Positions 18,364 through 29,422 of a stretch of DNA of 64,000 bases are shown in pieces. The notes under the pieces are model-generated. The model searched no databases, was not told the DNA's origin, and saw nothing but the letters and a program-made list of their open reading frames with translations. Positions within the stretch are counted from its first letter, which is position 1. Every line of letters starts with the position of its first letter. A program made the translations under genes and the position numbers. Source of the stretch: Liopterus haemorrhoidalis (taxonomy: Eukaryota; Arthropoda; Insecta; Coleoptera; Dytiscidae); the NCBI GenBank assembly GCA_963971575.1, contig OZ020622.1, positions 35,246,301 through 35,310,300 on the forward strand. Direction: 5' to 3'.

Positions 18364-18418
18364 TTTGTTGTTTACTGCTTGAGGGCCTGTAGAGACCTGT
18401 CTGTCGCTCGCTAAAGCA

Positions 18419-18490
18419 TCTATATTTATACCCTGTAACTGCGTAATAGCGTAGGTTTTGTGGAGAGGGAACAGTTTGAACCAATGACAA
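18419..18490 (-). promoter_or_regulatory. E1 promoter: CCAAT-like box and TATA box
   Basis: On the minus strand CATTGGTTC (about 18477-18485) is followed ~55 bp later by GGTATAAATATAG (18419-18431). E2 and E3 have the same pair with similar spacing (ATTGGCC then CTATAAATA; CCAATCAC then GTATAAAAG), all upstream of the ORF. Confidence 0.65.
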
Positions 18491-18655
18491 AATAAACTCC
18501 ACCCATTTATAGAGATTTTACAATAAACCGCTATAAATGCGTGGATTAACTAGATTCGCGGTTTCTGAGTGTTGGCACGGATCATGCGATGACGTTCAAG
18601 TGATGATGCGTGCGGTGCGGCCACCGGCACGCGTGCAATCGCGTGGTAACATACT

Positions 18656-18900
18656 CTTGGGTGTTTAATAAAACAAACAAAAACAACACGCCATTATGGA
18701 GGAAACAGATGGAATGGCTAACCAAATATATGCGCACAAAACAACAGGATATTGCATTACGCATCTCTTCTTCGTATAAAGTAAAGTTGGTGTAAATGGT
18801 TAAGTAATGGAAGGAGTCCTGCAATATGAAAATAGGCGCGCAAATAATTTTTAATACCAAACCAAAGTTAATTATCTCTATTATTTTGTTTACTCAGTAG
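18656..18900. other. no gene recognised
   Basis: Between E1 and the Penelope relic the sequence is AT-rich with no recognisable coding or terminal-repeat signal. Confidence 0.4.
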
Positions 18901-18939
18901 ATTACTGTATATTATACTGAGATTATTAATATCTGTTTT

Positions 18940-20650
18940 ATTATTCATGCAGTTTTTACTAGTTCCAATTTGACACATTTCCAAAAAACATCTTTTAAAT
19001 TTATTAGTTTTTATTTCCAGGACTTTAGGTTCATCGAAATTTATAATATGTTTAAGGCTACTAACGAGAAGCTAAGGAACAGGCTGAAGGTTTATTTTTG
19101 TTTCTACTATCTGACTTATGTCCAGTCATTTCTTTAGCATCTGCGTGCTTTGGCCGATATATTCTTTCGAACATGTTGCACATTGTAACCGATACACTGT
19201 GTTCCTTTTTTCATTCATATTAACCTTTTCTTTTAGCGACGTGAAAATGGATTTTGTGTTAAGTACACTTTTATCAGCCAAAATAATCAATTCACTTTCT
19301 AACAATTTTTTTATATGTGGGGTCAGTCCGTTTATGTACGGTAAGCTGTAATATTTTTTCGCTTGTTGAGTTTCAGAGTTTAAATTATTGCTTATAGGAT
19401 TGTTGATTTGTATTTGATTATCTGGATTTTGTGGCAAAAATATAATTTTATTTATCAAACCTTTAGGACAGGAGTTTTCTATAAATTGTATTTGGAGTTT
19501 TTTTCTATTTTTTGTTATAAATTCGGGATCTGAAATTTTAGTAACCCCCCAGTTCATAACTTTAACTAAGTTGATGTTATATTTTAACGGACAATATGAA
19601 TTGAAATGAAGATACCTATTAGAATGGGTTTTCTTTTGATACCAGTCTATTTTCATTTGATTGTTAATTCCTCTTATTATGTGGGTGTCTAAGAAAGGAA
19701 CTGCCTGATTTTCATTTTCTGTTTCTATTGTAAACTGGAGTTTTGGATGATAGCTATTGAAGATTTGAAGGGTTGACTCGAGATCGTTCTCCGGAATAGT
19801 TAATATTAGGTCGTCTACGTATTTTTTAAGGAATAAAGGTATGAAATTTAGTTTGCTTATTACATTATTTAGTAACCTGTCCATCACTCTCAAAGCTAAT
19901 ATGGGAGACATCCTGGAACCTTGGGGTAAACCCTCTTTTTGGAGGTAGAAGTTATTATCGTACACGAAATATGAGGACTTTATTATAGATTCTAAAATAT
20001 CAATGAAGGTTGTTTTATCTAAATTCGTATGAACCGAAATATTTTCCCAAGTTTCGTTTATATCGAGAATAACTAACTCAAATGGAATATTAGGAAACAG
20101 AGACACAACATCAAGGCTTGCCAAAACCTGTCCCTCAGGTATAATTTTACCTCTTATTTCGTTTACAAATTCGAATGTATCCTTATCGAAATACTGATTA
20201 TCAGTATTGTAATAGTCCGTGAGTATTCGTGTGAAGTACCGAGTCCAATTACTCAGTGGTCCGTTTGTGGAATCTATTGTACTATCATACGAAGTGGATT
20301 TCCTGGCTTGTGGACCTTCACCTTGGCGAGTATTCTAGGAGCGGTGGAATTTTAAGTATTTATTTCCTTGCTTTCGGTTTCAGAGACCTTCTTCGCAATC
20401 TTTTTTTGAGAGTTTGTTGGTTTTTATTTGCAAACGATTGGTGATGTCTCTCTGTAACCTTTCAAACTTATCTGGGTTATTTAATTCTATCAACATACCT
20501 TCATGGTATTGTTCTTTTGTCATAATTACAGAACTTTTTCCCTTATCAGGTTTAAGAGTGATAAGGTTGGGATGTTCTTCCAATTTTTTTTTTTTGTTTT
20601 CGTAAAGGTTTTATAAATTTGTTTATTATTTTCTGGAGATTGTAAAAAGT
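18940..20650 (-). pseudogene. second Penelope-like RT/GIY-YIG gene, broken
   Basis: The longest frame (19126-20124) encodes SLDVVSLFPNIP, GLPQGSRMSPILAL, the catalytic KKYVDDLILTI and the start of a GIY-YIG nuclease (VYRLQCATCSKEYIGQSTQ). The nuclease tail continues in another frame down to about 18940 (FDEPKVLEIKTNKFKRCFLE). Upstream, 20380-20583 encodes the conserved LKPDKGKSSVIMTKEQYHEG block in yet another frame. At least two frameshifts make it inactive. It belongs to a different Penelope family from the one at 9-13.8 kb, being only distantly similar in protein sequence. Confidence 0.88.
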
Positions 20651-20717
20651 TATAATTTAACGGACAATATGAATTGAAATGAAATATATATATATATATA
20701 TATCAATAATTCATTAA

Positions 20718-20832
20718 TATAGACGAAATTAATATGGGTATTGAATAAAATTCTTATTTAATAATCGTCATAAGTTTATTATAAAAAGTTATAGAGACGT
20801 TTCGATTGGGTATCCAATCATCCTCTGTCCAA
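20718..20832. mobile_element. Penelope terminal-repeat fragment (left of Harbinger)
   Basis: The segment GACGAAATTAATATGGGTAT...GAGACGTTTCGATTGGGTAT...CCAATCATCC matches the ends of the Penelope element at 9135 with ~85% identity by eye. An inverted copy lies at about 25100-25181, on the other side of the Harbinger insertion. Confidence 0.8.
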
Positions 20833-21087
20833 TAATTAGTGCGTTCGGATATTATGCTCCCAGAGGCGAGCGGGCAGATGTAGATCTTGTGTGACGGCAC
20901 GCACGGAGCAAGCCGAGTCGTGTGAGCTAAATGTAATAAGTGAACGGTACTAGAGCTTCTAGAGTTAAAAGTTTTGACACTTGACAGCATTAAAGTCTGA
21001 GGTTAGTATAGATTATAACCTTCATGTGTAACAATTGTAAACAATTAATAATTTTTTAATTTAAGCTTGTAGAAATACAATCAAGAC

Positions 21088-22547
21088 ATGGAGGAAGCTA
21101 TTTTGATGGTAGTTCGTGAAGCACGAGCTATGTTTTTTGATGAAGATGAAGAAGAGGAGGTTGAAAATGCGCATAACATTGAAAATTATGCAGAAGATAT
21201 CGTACCTTATTTTAATGACAGACAATTTAAAAGTCATTTCCGTATTAATCCTGCTACGTTTGAGGATTTGCTTCAAAAACTTCATAATTCACAAAGAAAT
21301 AAAACTCATGTGGGGCAACCGGAAGTACCTCTCGATAAACAACTGATGATCACTATTTGGTGCCTGGCAAATTTAGAATGTTTTCGGTTAGTTATATTAA
21401 TTACACACAATGTTTTATAAAATTAAGAAACTATTATAATTTTTAGATCCGTTGCAAATAGGTTTGATGTTAGCAAAAGTACATGCTGGCACGTGTTGTA
21501 TAGAACATGCAGGAATTTACTGAAAGTAAATAAAAAATATAAAATTATTGCCTGGCCAAATAGAATTAGATCACAGCAAATAATGGAAGATTTTGAAAGA
21601 ATAAATGGTTTTCCAGGTTTGTAGAAAAATAAAAATGCAATTGGTAAAAATGTACTTTACATTGTTACATCATGTGATATTTTCATTCCGGTTTGTCTGA
21701 TATTAAATTTTCACTATCATAACGTAACTCGACTCCATTTTTAGGTGCACAGTTTTTTTACATAATTTTTTAACACGTAGTTTTATTAATAATTATTTAA
21801 TATTATTTTATGAACATGTTAGATCATGTAGCAACATAAAGTACATTTTAGCTACGCAACTTAAATTTTAGTCATCTGTTATATACTGTATTGATTAACA
21901 TATTTTGTAGGAATTATTGGAGCAATTGATGGTTGTCACATTAAAATTCTGAAGCCGAAAGATCATCCAAATTCTTACTGCAATCGCAAAAACTATCATT
22001 CTGTGCTATTGCAAGGTGTTTGTGACAGTCAAAAATTGTTTATTGATGTTTACAGTGGTGTACCAGGTTCCATACATGATATGAGACTTTTTAACAAATC
22101 CGACCTATGCCGAAGAATGAATGAGGGAGAAATTAAATTTCCAAATAATGGACATTTAATTGGTGATCTTGCATATAAACTTTCAAATAATTTGATGGTG
22201 GGATATAAGAACATAGGTGTTTTAAATGCTCGACAAAAAAAATTTAATTATAAACTGTCACAATGACAGTTTATAATGAAAATGCATTTGGTTATTTGAA
22301 AGGACGATTTCGTCGATTAAAATATCTCGAAACTGTTAGACTGGATTTAATAGCATTATTAATAGTGAGTAGCTGTGTTATGCATAACATCTGCATAATG
22401 CAAAATGATATGCCAGAAGATATTATAGATTTAAATGAAGAGGAACATGAAATTGCAGAAGTTGAAGTTGATGTTAATAATGTGGCTCTAGATAAAAGAT
22501 ATGATATAATGATGTTATTAGATATGAATGAAAGGTTTATGGAATAA
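21088..22547 (+). pseudogene. HARBI1-like DDE transposase, three exons, one frameshift
   Basis: Predicted exons 21088-21386, 21447-21616 and 21911-22547 join in frame at GT/AG sites (CG/GTTAGT...TTTTAG/A; CCAG/GTTTGT...TTGTAG/GA). The protein has an acidic N-terminus, an HTH region (DVSKSTCWHVLYRTCRNLLK) and the nuclease core with catalytic residues in GAIDGCHIK (D), HLIGDLAYKL (D) and ENAFGYLKGRFRRLKYLE (E). A frameshift at about 22260 closes the first frame (KLSQ*) immediately before the block with the catalytic Glu, which continues in the next frame. With that single lesion the gene is otherwise complete (~370 residues, usual for HARBI1). It would cut DNA at element ends with its Myb-like partner. 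Confidence 0.9.
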
Positions 22548-22762
22548 AATAATAATTAAATATTTTTTTTTAATGTTTGTTATCAAAAAACTAAAAAAAA
22601 TTAAACAAAATATGTATTATATTATATTATATGTATATATGTTTATTGTAACTATACTATAAAAGACATTTCAAAATAAATCCTTAACTAAACTATTTTA
22701 ATTTTTTTTTGGTAACATACTTACTGCACACTTATATTATCAATATCACTGTGTGTCTGTTT

Positions 22763-23783
22763 AATCCTGAGTGTTACGTAATACCCTTTTAGCTTCACTT
22801 GTGTCCGGTTGCATGAAGAATTTAAAACAAGTTTTAAGCTAAGTTAGTTAGTTAGTTAGTTGAAATTTTTGGCGCACAGCAACAAAGGCTATTTGCGCCT
22901 AACGCAGCCCATCTAAATGATTAGACTATATATTAAAAATAAAAATTTAGACAATAAATAAATAAATAAATAAATAAAATCATTAAAAAATACGCATACT
23001 CAATAAAAGAAATCTTGCACTGACAAACACAAATAAATAATATAAAAAGTCTGTTCGAAAATTTGAACAGACTCAGGGTGATGGTAAGAGGCTGTAAAGG
23101 GGCCAATTACCATCGAATATCACAGTCAATAAATAGAAACACATTAAAATAAGGTGCAAGACTTCACACATAAAACAGTAAGTTCGATTCTCTCAGGAAG
23201 AGTATCAGCCTGTCCATGAGTACTCTGTCGTCACCTAAGGCAACTGACAGGTCATAGCACAGGCCTAACCTCTCCCTGACATCCTCGAACTGTACACATT
23301 CGGTTAAAATGTGTAACACAGACAAATCTGTGTTACACGTCTCACAGACAGGGGACTCTTCACCTCGAAGGAGGTGTCCATGGGTCCACCAACAGTGACC
23401 TATACGAAGGCGTGTGATGGCGGTTTCCTCCCTGCGGTTAATCCTGCAGGAAGAACCCCATGGTTTAACGTCTCCCTTAATCTGTCGTAACTTAACGTTC
23501 TGTGTGCAGCTCCACTCATGTTGCCACATGTCTAAAACCAGATGTGTCAGATGACTCTTTGCGTCATCTGGAAAAACGAAACTCACATCAATCATAGGTC
23601 TTTAAGCTAAAACTAGATATAAAACACAAGTATACATAGCAACACAATGCAACTTTGTGTTTTATATCTAGTTTTAACTTCTGCAGCGAACATTAAAGTT
23701 TTATAACATCATATGGTGATCGGGTACCGTTGTATAAAAATACGATAAAACGCAGTTGTGTATTATACAACACTCAGGATTAA
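22763..23783. repeat. nested inverted repeats, probable MITE, split by LINE tail
   Basis: TTTAATCCTGAGTGTT near 22762-22777 is matched inverted at 23768-23783. Inside, a second inverted pair starting AAAACTAGATATAAAACACA forms a hairpin at about 23608-23680. Taking out the LINE tail leaves a ~260-bp foldback with ends TTAATCCTGAGTGTT, consistent with a small non-autonomous DNA element inside Harbinger. Confidence 0.5.
22843..23600 (-). mobile_element. 5'-truncated LINE 3' end in Harbinger
   Basis: The minus strand runs from MIDVSFVFPDD (RNase H linker) through RLRIGHCWWTHGHLLRGEES, CETCNTD and the ORF2 stop at 23164, then a 3' UTR ending in (CTAA)n at 22843. Target duplication TTTAAGCTAA occurs at 22833-22842 and 23601-23610. 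It keeps the last 143 codons of ORF2 open. Confidence 0.93.
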
Positions 23784-23802
23784 ATGGACACTATGTCGTC
23801 TG

Positions 23803-24720
23803 TTAATACTGTTTACTTAGAACATTAACTGTTTCATTGTTTTTATTTTTCAACACTTTCACCATTTCTTTAAATTTTTTAATAAATTCATCTTGTCGTT
23901 GCATTTTTTCTTTGTGGCGACGTTCCACAGCATTGACTATAATTTTTCGCTTTTTAGAAAATGTCGTTTCCAAATTGATTTGATCTGAATTTAACGAGTC
24001 GTTCAGTTCCATATTACATGCAGCTTTCTCCAATATATTATTATTTAACTTCAACCCATCATTGCTGCTACATGTCGCGACTGGGTTAATTTCCGGTTTT
24101 TTGTATAAAATTTCGTTCAAAATTTCAAAATATTCCCAATTTTTTCTATTTTTACCTGAGGTTTCGTTATGTTTTTTTACCTCGCGGTACGTCTTATTTA
24201 GTGACTTCCATTTTGTGTCACATTGTTGCCATGTTAGAACTGTGCCAGTCTTATCAGTAATTACTGACGATATTTTCATCCAAATATGTTTTTTAACAGA
24301 CGATTGAAATTTTTTATCATTTTCTTTAACTAAGTTTATTAATAAAATTATAGTGTCTTTAGTCCACAATTTCTTTTCTTCGTGGGCTACTTTAGATGCG
24401 CTAAGACATTTTTGTTCGGGGTTTGTAACATTTTCAAATAGAACATCTTTTAATTCGATAACATCTTTTGAACAGAAATTTTCTGATGAACTGTCATTTG
24501 AATCTAAAAGTAATAAAAATAAATTTAATTTACAATACTGTTGTACTGCCTTTACCAAATATTTTAATTTTTATAAAAATGTATCTAATCTATAGTTTCT
24601 AACCTCTAATGTTATCGCATATTATTACTTACCCGTAAAATTATGTTTGTTGATATGTTCCATAATATCGTCTATATTAGGAGACACAGCATTGCATACA
24701 CTGCATAAATAAGACGTCAT
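23803..24720 (-). CDS. Harbinger Myb/SANT-like accessory protein with zinc-finger exon
   Basis: Exon 1 (24720-24633) encodes MTSYLCSVCNAVSPNIDDIM then EHINKH, a C-x2-C...H-x3-H finger. It joins in frame (ACGG/GTAAGT...TTTTAG/AT) to exon 2 (24503-23803), which has a trihelix/Myb-like domain (LWTKDTIILLINLV...TWQQCDTKWKSLNKTYREVK) and a basic coiled C-terminus. Total about 262 residues. In this superfamily the Myb-like protein binds the terminal repeats and carries the nuclease into the nucleus. The gene looks intact, unlike the nuclease. The alternative start without exon 1 (24558) lies inside the intron and is less likely. Confidence 0.8.
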
Positions 24721-25008
24721 TGTTCTCGTATAATTAATATTCGTTTTCAACTGTGTTTTTATGTGTGTTTACGTATTTTTATGTGTTTACCATCTGTCAT
24801 CTGTTTAACATCTGCTGAATATGGCGCTAAAACTGCTGAAAAATCTTCACGCTCGGTCTGTTTACACCGAGCGAAAAGATTAGGATCCGACCGGCCAGAG
24901 GTGCAATAAACGAACGCAGATACGAGAAGGGAGAGTTTTAAAATGCCATATTCGAACGCAATCGAGCAAATAGAGCATACAGATATACATATCCGAACGC
25001 ACTAATTA

Positions 25009-25181
25009 TAGTCAATTGTAAAAATTCATATATTTCCACATTAAAATGTTTGGAACGGACAGGAACAGTTAATCATAGTCTAGCTGAACGGTCTGCCCTA
25101 CAATTGGATACCCAATCGAAACGTCTCTGTAACTTTTTATAATAAATTTATCACGATTATTAAATAAGAATTTTATTCTAC
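25009..25181. mobile_element. Penelope terminal-repeat fragment (right of Harbinger)
   Basis: The first ~90 bp (TTTCCACATTAAAATG...GGACAGGAACAG) match Penelope sequence at 9597-9660, and the rest (CAATCGAAACGTCTCTG...AATTTTATTC) is an inverted match to the left flank at 20737-20830. The Harbinger element therefore landed in a rearranged Penelope copy. Confidence 0.75.
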
Positions 25182-25199
25182 ATATATATAAACTTAAGT

Positions 25200-26400
25200 T
25201 CTTTTTATGAGAATCATCAGTTCTTTGACTGCTGGGCGTGAGTTTCTCTCCTTTTCTTCACTTTCCACATTCATTTTATGCCACTTCCGGATTTCCCAAG
25301 TACCTTTTCCAGTCGCCCTGGATGTTCTCCTATTTCCGGTCAGCGTCGCAAGTTGGAGAGAGTTTCTGACTGTTCCCCGCATGTTCTAAATTTCCTCTCT
25401 TCTCTCTTCCAGAATTGGTTGTCTGCTGCCTTATTCCCGCATCTGAACCGCGCTATGAAATTTTAGTGTTTGTTATTTTTGTTCAGGTATTCTGGTAAGG
25501 TTGTTAGTTGTATCTTATTGTACTATTTGTTGTACCTCGTTGTGTCGATCCTGTTTGGTCGCTCTTGATCTTGAACTTCTCTGTCTCTTTCCGCCAGCAT
25601 CTGCAGGATATCCTCTCCGTCTTCTTGCATCCTTTTTATTACTTCTAATCCGCATTCGTTCTTCTCGTAGTATTTCCTTCTTTCAGTCCTCCCAATTTGT
25701 TTTGCTCTTTCTTTCCCTTTCTTTTCGGCAATGTTCTAGGATTTTATTACCACTTACTCTCTTTTCAGATTTTGCGGCTCTGACTCCGGTGTTTATTCTA
25801 ATTTTGTCCCTCTTTGTTTCTGCCATCACTTTGTAGCTAGGGGTCTGTCTGTCTAGTTGTAGCGTGCACTTATATCTCTTATGTTCTTTCTATCTCTTCA
25901 TGATCTCTCCACCCCCATATCTCTGACCCGTAAAGGAGAATTCCCTTTACTAACTTGTCATATAGGACAGTGTTTCTCAACCAAAAACGGACCGCGGACC
26001 AATATAATATATAATTTTCTAACGCGGACCACTAATAATAATTGTTGGTTAATATTTTGGAAGAAAACAGATATATTTAATGTGCTAATAAATAAATTTA
26101 TTTTATTTGTAGAAAATCACAGAATGTTTACAGAAAATAAACAAAATTTAAATTATTCACATAAAAAATGTGCATAAAAAATAAGAAAAAAAATTGCAAA
26201 AAACACATATAAACACTTTCGCGGACCAATAATATTTTTCTGGGGACCACCTGTTGAGATACACTGATATAGGAACATCCTTTTCTTGAAGTCCGTTCTA
26301 AATTTCTTTTCTCTAATTCTCCAAACTTGTCGCATACCGTTCCTTGCTTTTTTCTGACTGTCCTTAATGTGTTTTGAATCTCCAGTGTTTCCTTATGAAG
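25200..26400 (-). pseudogene. LINE ORF2 C-terminal region, decayed, split by hAT MITE
   Basis: On the minus strand the segment from 26400 gives RNGMRQVWRIREKKFRTDFK, and after the MITE VKGILLYGSEIWGWRDHEEI, then further degenerate sequence to about 25200. LYGSEIWGW followed by a charged helix is the post-RT region found in many insect LINE ORF2 proteins. Stops and frameshifts are frequent. The RT core itself is not present. Confidence 0.65.
25968..26266. mobile_element. 299-bp hAT-type MITE with perfect 8-bp duplication
   Basis: Ends CAGTGTTTCTCAACC and, inverted, CAGTGTATCTCAACAGG; flanks are ATATAGGA at 25960-25967 and 26267-26274, identical. CAGTG-type ends plus 8-bp duplications define hAT. 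Subterminal GGACCGCGGACC / GCGGACC repeats are present. It has no coding capacity and splits a LINE pseudogene. Confidence 0.95.
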
Positions 26401-26920
26401 ATTAAATTGGATATGTATTTACGTCGTTCGCATCTTCAGAAACAATTGAATCTGAACTATAGTAAATTTTAAACTCGCCATGTATCTTTTCTATGATAAT
26501 TTCATTAATCTTATAACTTATATTACGCTCGATCAGCTCCCTGGTCGGTCGCTAAAAACCTAAATTTTGGAGAAAGATAAATTCCGTAGCTGCTGTGAAG
26601 TGACTCCAGCAGCTATCAGCTATCCAGGACAAAGTAGGAGGCCGCCAGCCCAGCCTAGAGGTAGATGAGGCTATGCAGGGTGGTTCTGTAACTACCAAGT
26701 ACCTATGTGCGACCTGAATTTGTATACGGCGCCAGTCAACTCGCTCCACCTGTCCTAAATTCTGGAAGAAAGAAATCTCCAAGGGAAAGGGATAGTTTTT
26801 CGTAAAAGAAACAACAATGTACTTATAACAAAATTTATTAATTAAGAGAAATGATCAAAGGTAACTCTAACAAAAATAAATAAATAACTATCAATGAGTA
26901 TAACTCGCAAAACAAACTTA

Positions 26921-27182
26921 GTTAGTTAGTTAAAATTTTTGGCGCACAGCAACAAAGGCTATTTGCGCCTAACGCAGCCCATTTAAATGACTACACTACA
27001 TATTAAAAACAATAAATTAAACAATTAATAAATAGATAAAATCATTAAAAATACGCATACTCAATAAAAGAAATCTTGCACTGACAAACACAAATAAATA
27101 ATATAAAAAGTCTGTTCGAAAATTTGAACAGACTCAGGGTGATGGTAAGAGGCTGTAAAGGGGCCAATTACCATCGAATATC
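26921..27182 (-). mobile_element. LINE 3' UTR fragment with tail
   Basis: Contains only the 3' UTR and (CTAA)n tail of the RNase H-bearing LINE, on the minus strand. Target duplication ACAAACTTA occurs at 26912-26920 and 27183-27191. Confidence 0.92.
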
Positions 27183-27603
27183 ACAAACTTATATCCAAAC
27201 AAAACTCAATTAAATGTATGAATTTAAAAGAATTAATTTAACAATTAAATCATCAACAAACAAAAACTATCAATATACAGAACTACTAATTAAATTATCG
27301 ATCAAAGAGTCTATCAATTGTACAAAATTTAATAAGTAGATATCAACAAAAGAATCTTTCAATTAAACACAATTTAATAATTAAGTTAACGACAACTATT
27401 GCGATAGGCTTATTTTCTGCTACAAATAACCTAATCTTCAAAAGCTAAGTACAGTTATTCACGGAACAATATAACCGGTGGCTTTCTACGATGAATGTGG
27501 TAGCGGTGTCCCTTGAGGTGAAACTGCTTGAATATTATGGAAGAAAATTTAGAAAATCGGGAGCCAGTGCTCAATAAAATTCGATTGAAATTTTTAATAA
27601 TAT

Positions 27604-27732
<129 letters not shown>

Positions 27733-28220
27733 GCCTTATTCTAGTAACATCCCAGCAAGATCATCGGCGCTGCCGTCGCGATGGTGAAAAACCCAACAAC
27801 GTCGGTGCTCTCGCTCTATATGCACCCCCCATTAACCCTTTGAGGACAGAATTATTTTTTTATTTATAAACACCGTTTTTTTGGTATATATATGTTAATT
27901 ATTACAAATAAAGGAAGATTATTCAAATTTTAAACAAAAAAAAAATAACGTTTATCCTGCAGGATATGGTTACCTATGCTAACCACTAGGAAGATAATAC
28001 ATAAAACTGAATAAAGCTTAAAATTAAAAAGGATACACCTAATTGGCCTCATTAAGGTCAGAAATAGATATAGACTCAAAATAACCACGATTTTTGATTA
28101 ACATAAATAATTTTAATTATTATAATAAATAATTTTTATTTTGAGTGGAAGGAATAATCTGTTCCTTATTGAGGCACAAGCCTACATCACACGTCGAGCA
28201 TTTCTAGATGGTTCGGTGAA

Positions 28221-28390
28221 TAATATGTTTTGATTACTGTGAATTAGTACACACTTTGTATATAGAAATATATTTATTATAAGTTAATTAAAGCATGTAA
28301 ACAGTTAATATAAAACAATATGTCAACTACTTAGTTTTAAAATTTTATGACAATCTATTCATGACAGCTGATTGCTACGGAAACATAGCA
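28221..28390 (-). repeat. Gypsy 3' LTR (second element)
   Basis: 170-bp LTR identical to the one at 30470-30639, directly preceded on the minus strand by the polypurine tract at 28391-28404. Confidence 0.93.
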
Positions 28391-28412
28391 ATTCCTCCCC
28401 TCCAAATTGTTT

Positions 28413-29315
28413 CTATGGCGTAAAGCGAACAATTGGCTTTTTAAGCCTAGTTGATTTCCGAGGAATGAGGTCTGCTTTAGCATTACGCGTTCTTGCAGCT
28501 TCTTCTATTTGAGGTTCTGTCGGTACTTCTATTTGTGGTTCTGACGGAGGAATAATGACATTTTTCTGGGCATTTTCTGCAGCTTTTTGTAGTTCATGCA
28601 TTAGAAAAGTATCATCTTCTTTTCTGATCTTGCTAGTATAAAGATCCGCTGTTTGTAATTTTTTAGTATTGTCACCAAGTCGCAACTGATTTTGATGGCG
28701 GCGCACAATACCACGTGAAGTATTAATTTTGTACATCATCCGACCAACATATGAAGATATTACACCTGGTATCCAGTAATCATTCTTACCAAAAAATTTA
28801 ACCTGCACTTGGTCTTCAACTTGAAATTTTCTTTTATTGGAAGCTAATTTAACGTCGTTTTCGGCTGACGGAAAAAGCATTGTTAAATTAGATTTTGGTT
28901 GTCGACCATGTAACAATTCGGCTGGCGATTTGTTGTTGATGGGGTTTGGTGTAGTGCGGTAAGAAAATAACATATTACCGCAAGCAACCTGCTTTTTATG
29001 CTTACCTTCCCACCAAGCTTTTTTCATGGCGTCTTTAAAAGTCCGAACAAACCTTTCTGCTTCGCTATTTGATGCTGGGTGAAATGGTGCACTGGTTAGA
29101 TGTTTGATGCCATTTCTTGAACAAAAATCTTGAAAAAGCTGAGACGTAAATTGAGTCCTGTTATCAGAAACAATTGTATCTGGAGTGCCTTCATTAATAA
29201 AAATGTTTATTAGGGCGTTAATAGTCGTTGATGCATATTCAAAATTTCCATATATCGTCAATATGAAGAATACTACATCGTTTTGAAAAGTTGAACACTT
29301 ACCAAGACCTTGCAT
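28413..29315 (-). pseudogene. Gypsy integrase core and C-terminus, RT deleted upstream
   Basis: The first codons (MQGLGKCS) belong to the RT lead-in, joined directly to integrase sequence. The core carries TPDTIVSDNRTQFTS (catalytic Asp), HLTSAPFHPASNSEAERFVR (catalytic Glu) and a C-terminal domain with VQVKFFGKNDYWIPGVISS. The first catalytic Asp and zinc-binding N-domain are missing with RT and RNase H, so integrase cannot be active. A polar tail of ~70 residues follows. Confidence 0.88.
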
Positions 29316-29422
29316 AAATACTGGAGCATGTGATCGACAGATTTCATCAATCTTGCTTTTGATACCATCTTCAAGAATAACTTTAGGTTGTTCAATTTCT
29401 ATTGCATTAATGACATCTCTAG

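Larger units (their letters stand above)
16826..18651 (-). mobile_element. E1: LTR-like element with its own ORF, TACT duplication
   Basis: The 1826-bp unit begins TGTTACGGGG and ends CGTGGTAACA, flanked by TACT at 16822-16825 and 18652-18655. Read on the minus strand it has a CCAAT-type box (ATTGG near 18482), a TATA box (GGTATAAATATAG, 18419-18431), a 5' leader with ~41-bp repeats, a 365-codon ORF, and AATAAATGTATAAA near 17060 before the end. TG...CA ends, 4-bp duplications, and promoter-then-polyA order are the anatomy of an LTR (U3-R-U5). No paired LTR or internal region is present, so it looks like a solo LTR. Confidence 0.8.
20839..25002. mobile_element. PIF/Harbinger element with two genes
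   Basis: Ends GTGCGTTCGGATAT (20839) and its inverted match (24989-25002) are flanked on both sides by TAATTA, compatible with the AT-rich TWA targets of this superfamily. Inside are the two genes typical of PIF/Harbinger, a HARBI1-like nuclease on + and a Myb/SANT-like protein on -, in divergent-to-tail (convergent) layout. A LINE tail (22843-23600) lies between them. The element sits in Penelope terminal sequence. Confidence 0.9.

Noticed and set aside
16826..18651. Reading E1 as a terminal-inverted-repeat DNA transposon
   Set aside because: Only ~6 bp at the ends are inverted, there is no transposase, and TATA plus polyadenylation order with TG...CA ends fits an LTR better. It is not fully excluded.
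25194..25836. Frames on both strands at 25.2-25.8 kb
   Set aside because: They lie in decayed LINE ORF2 sequence; none is a separate gene.
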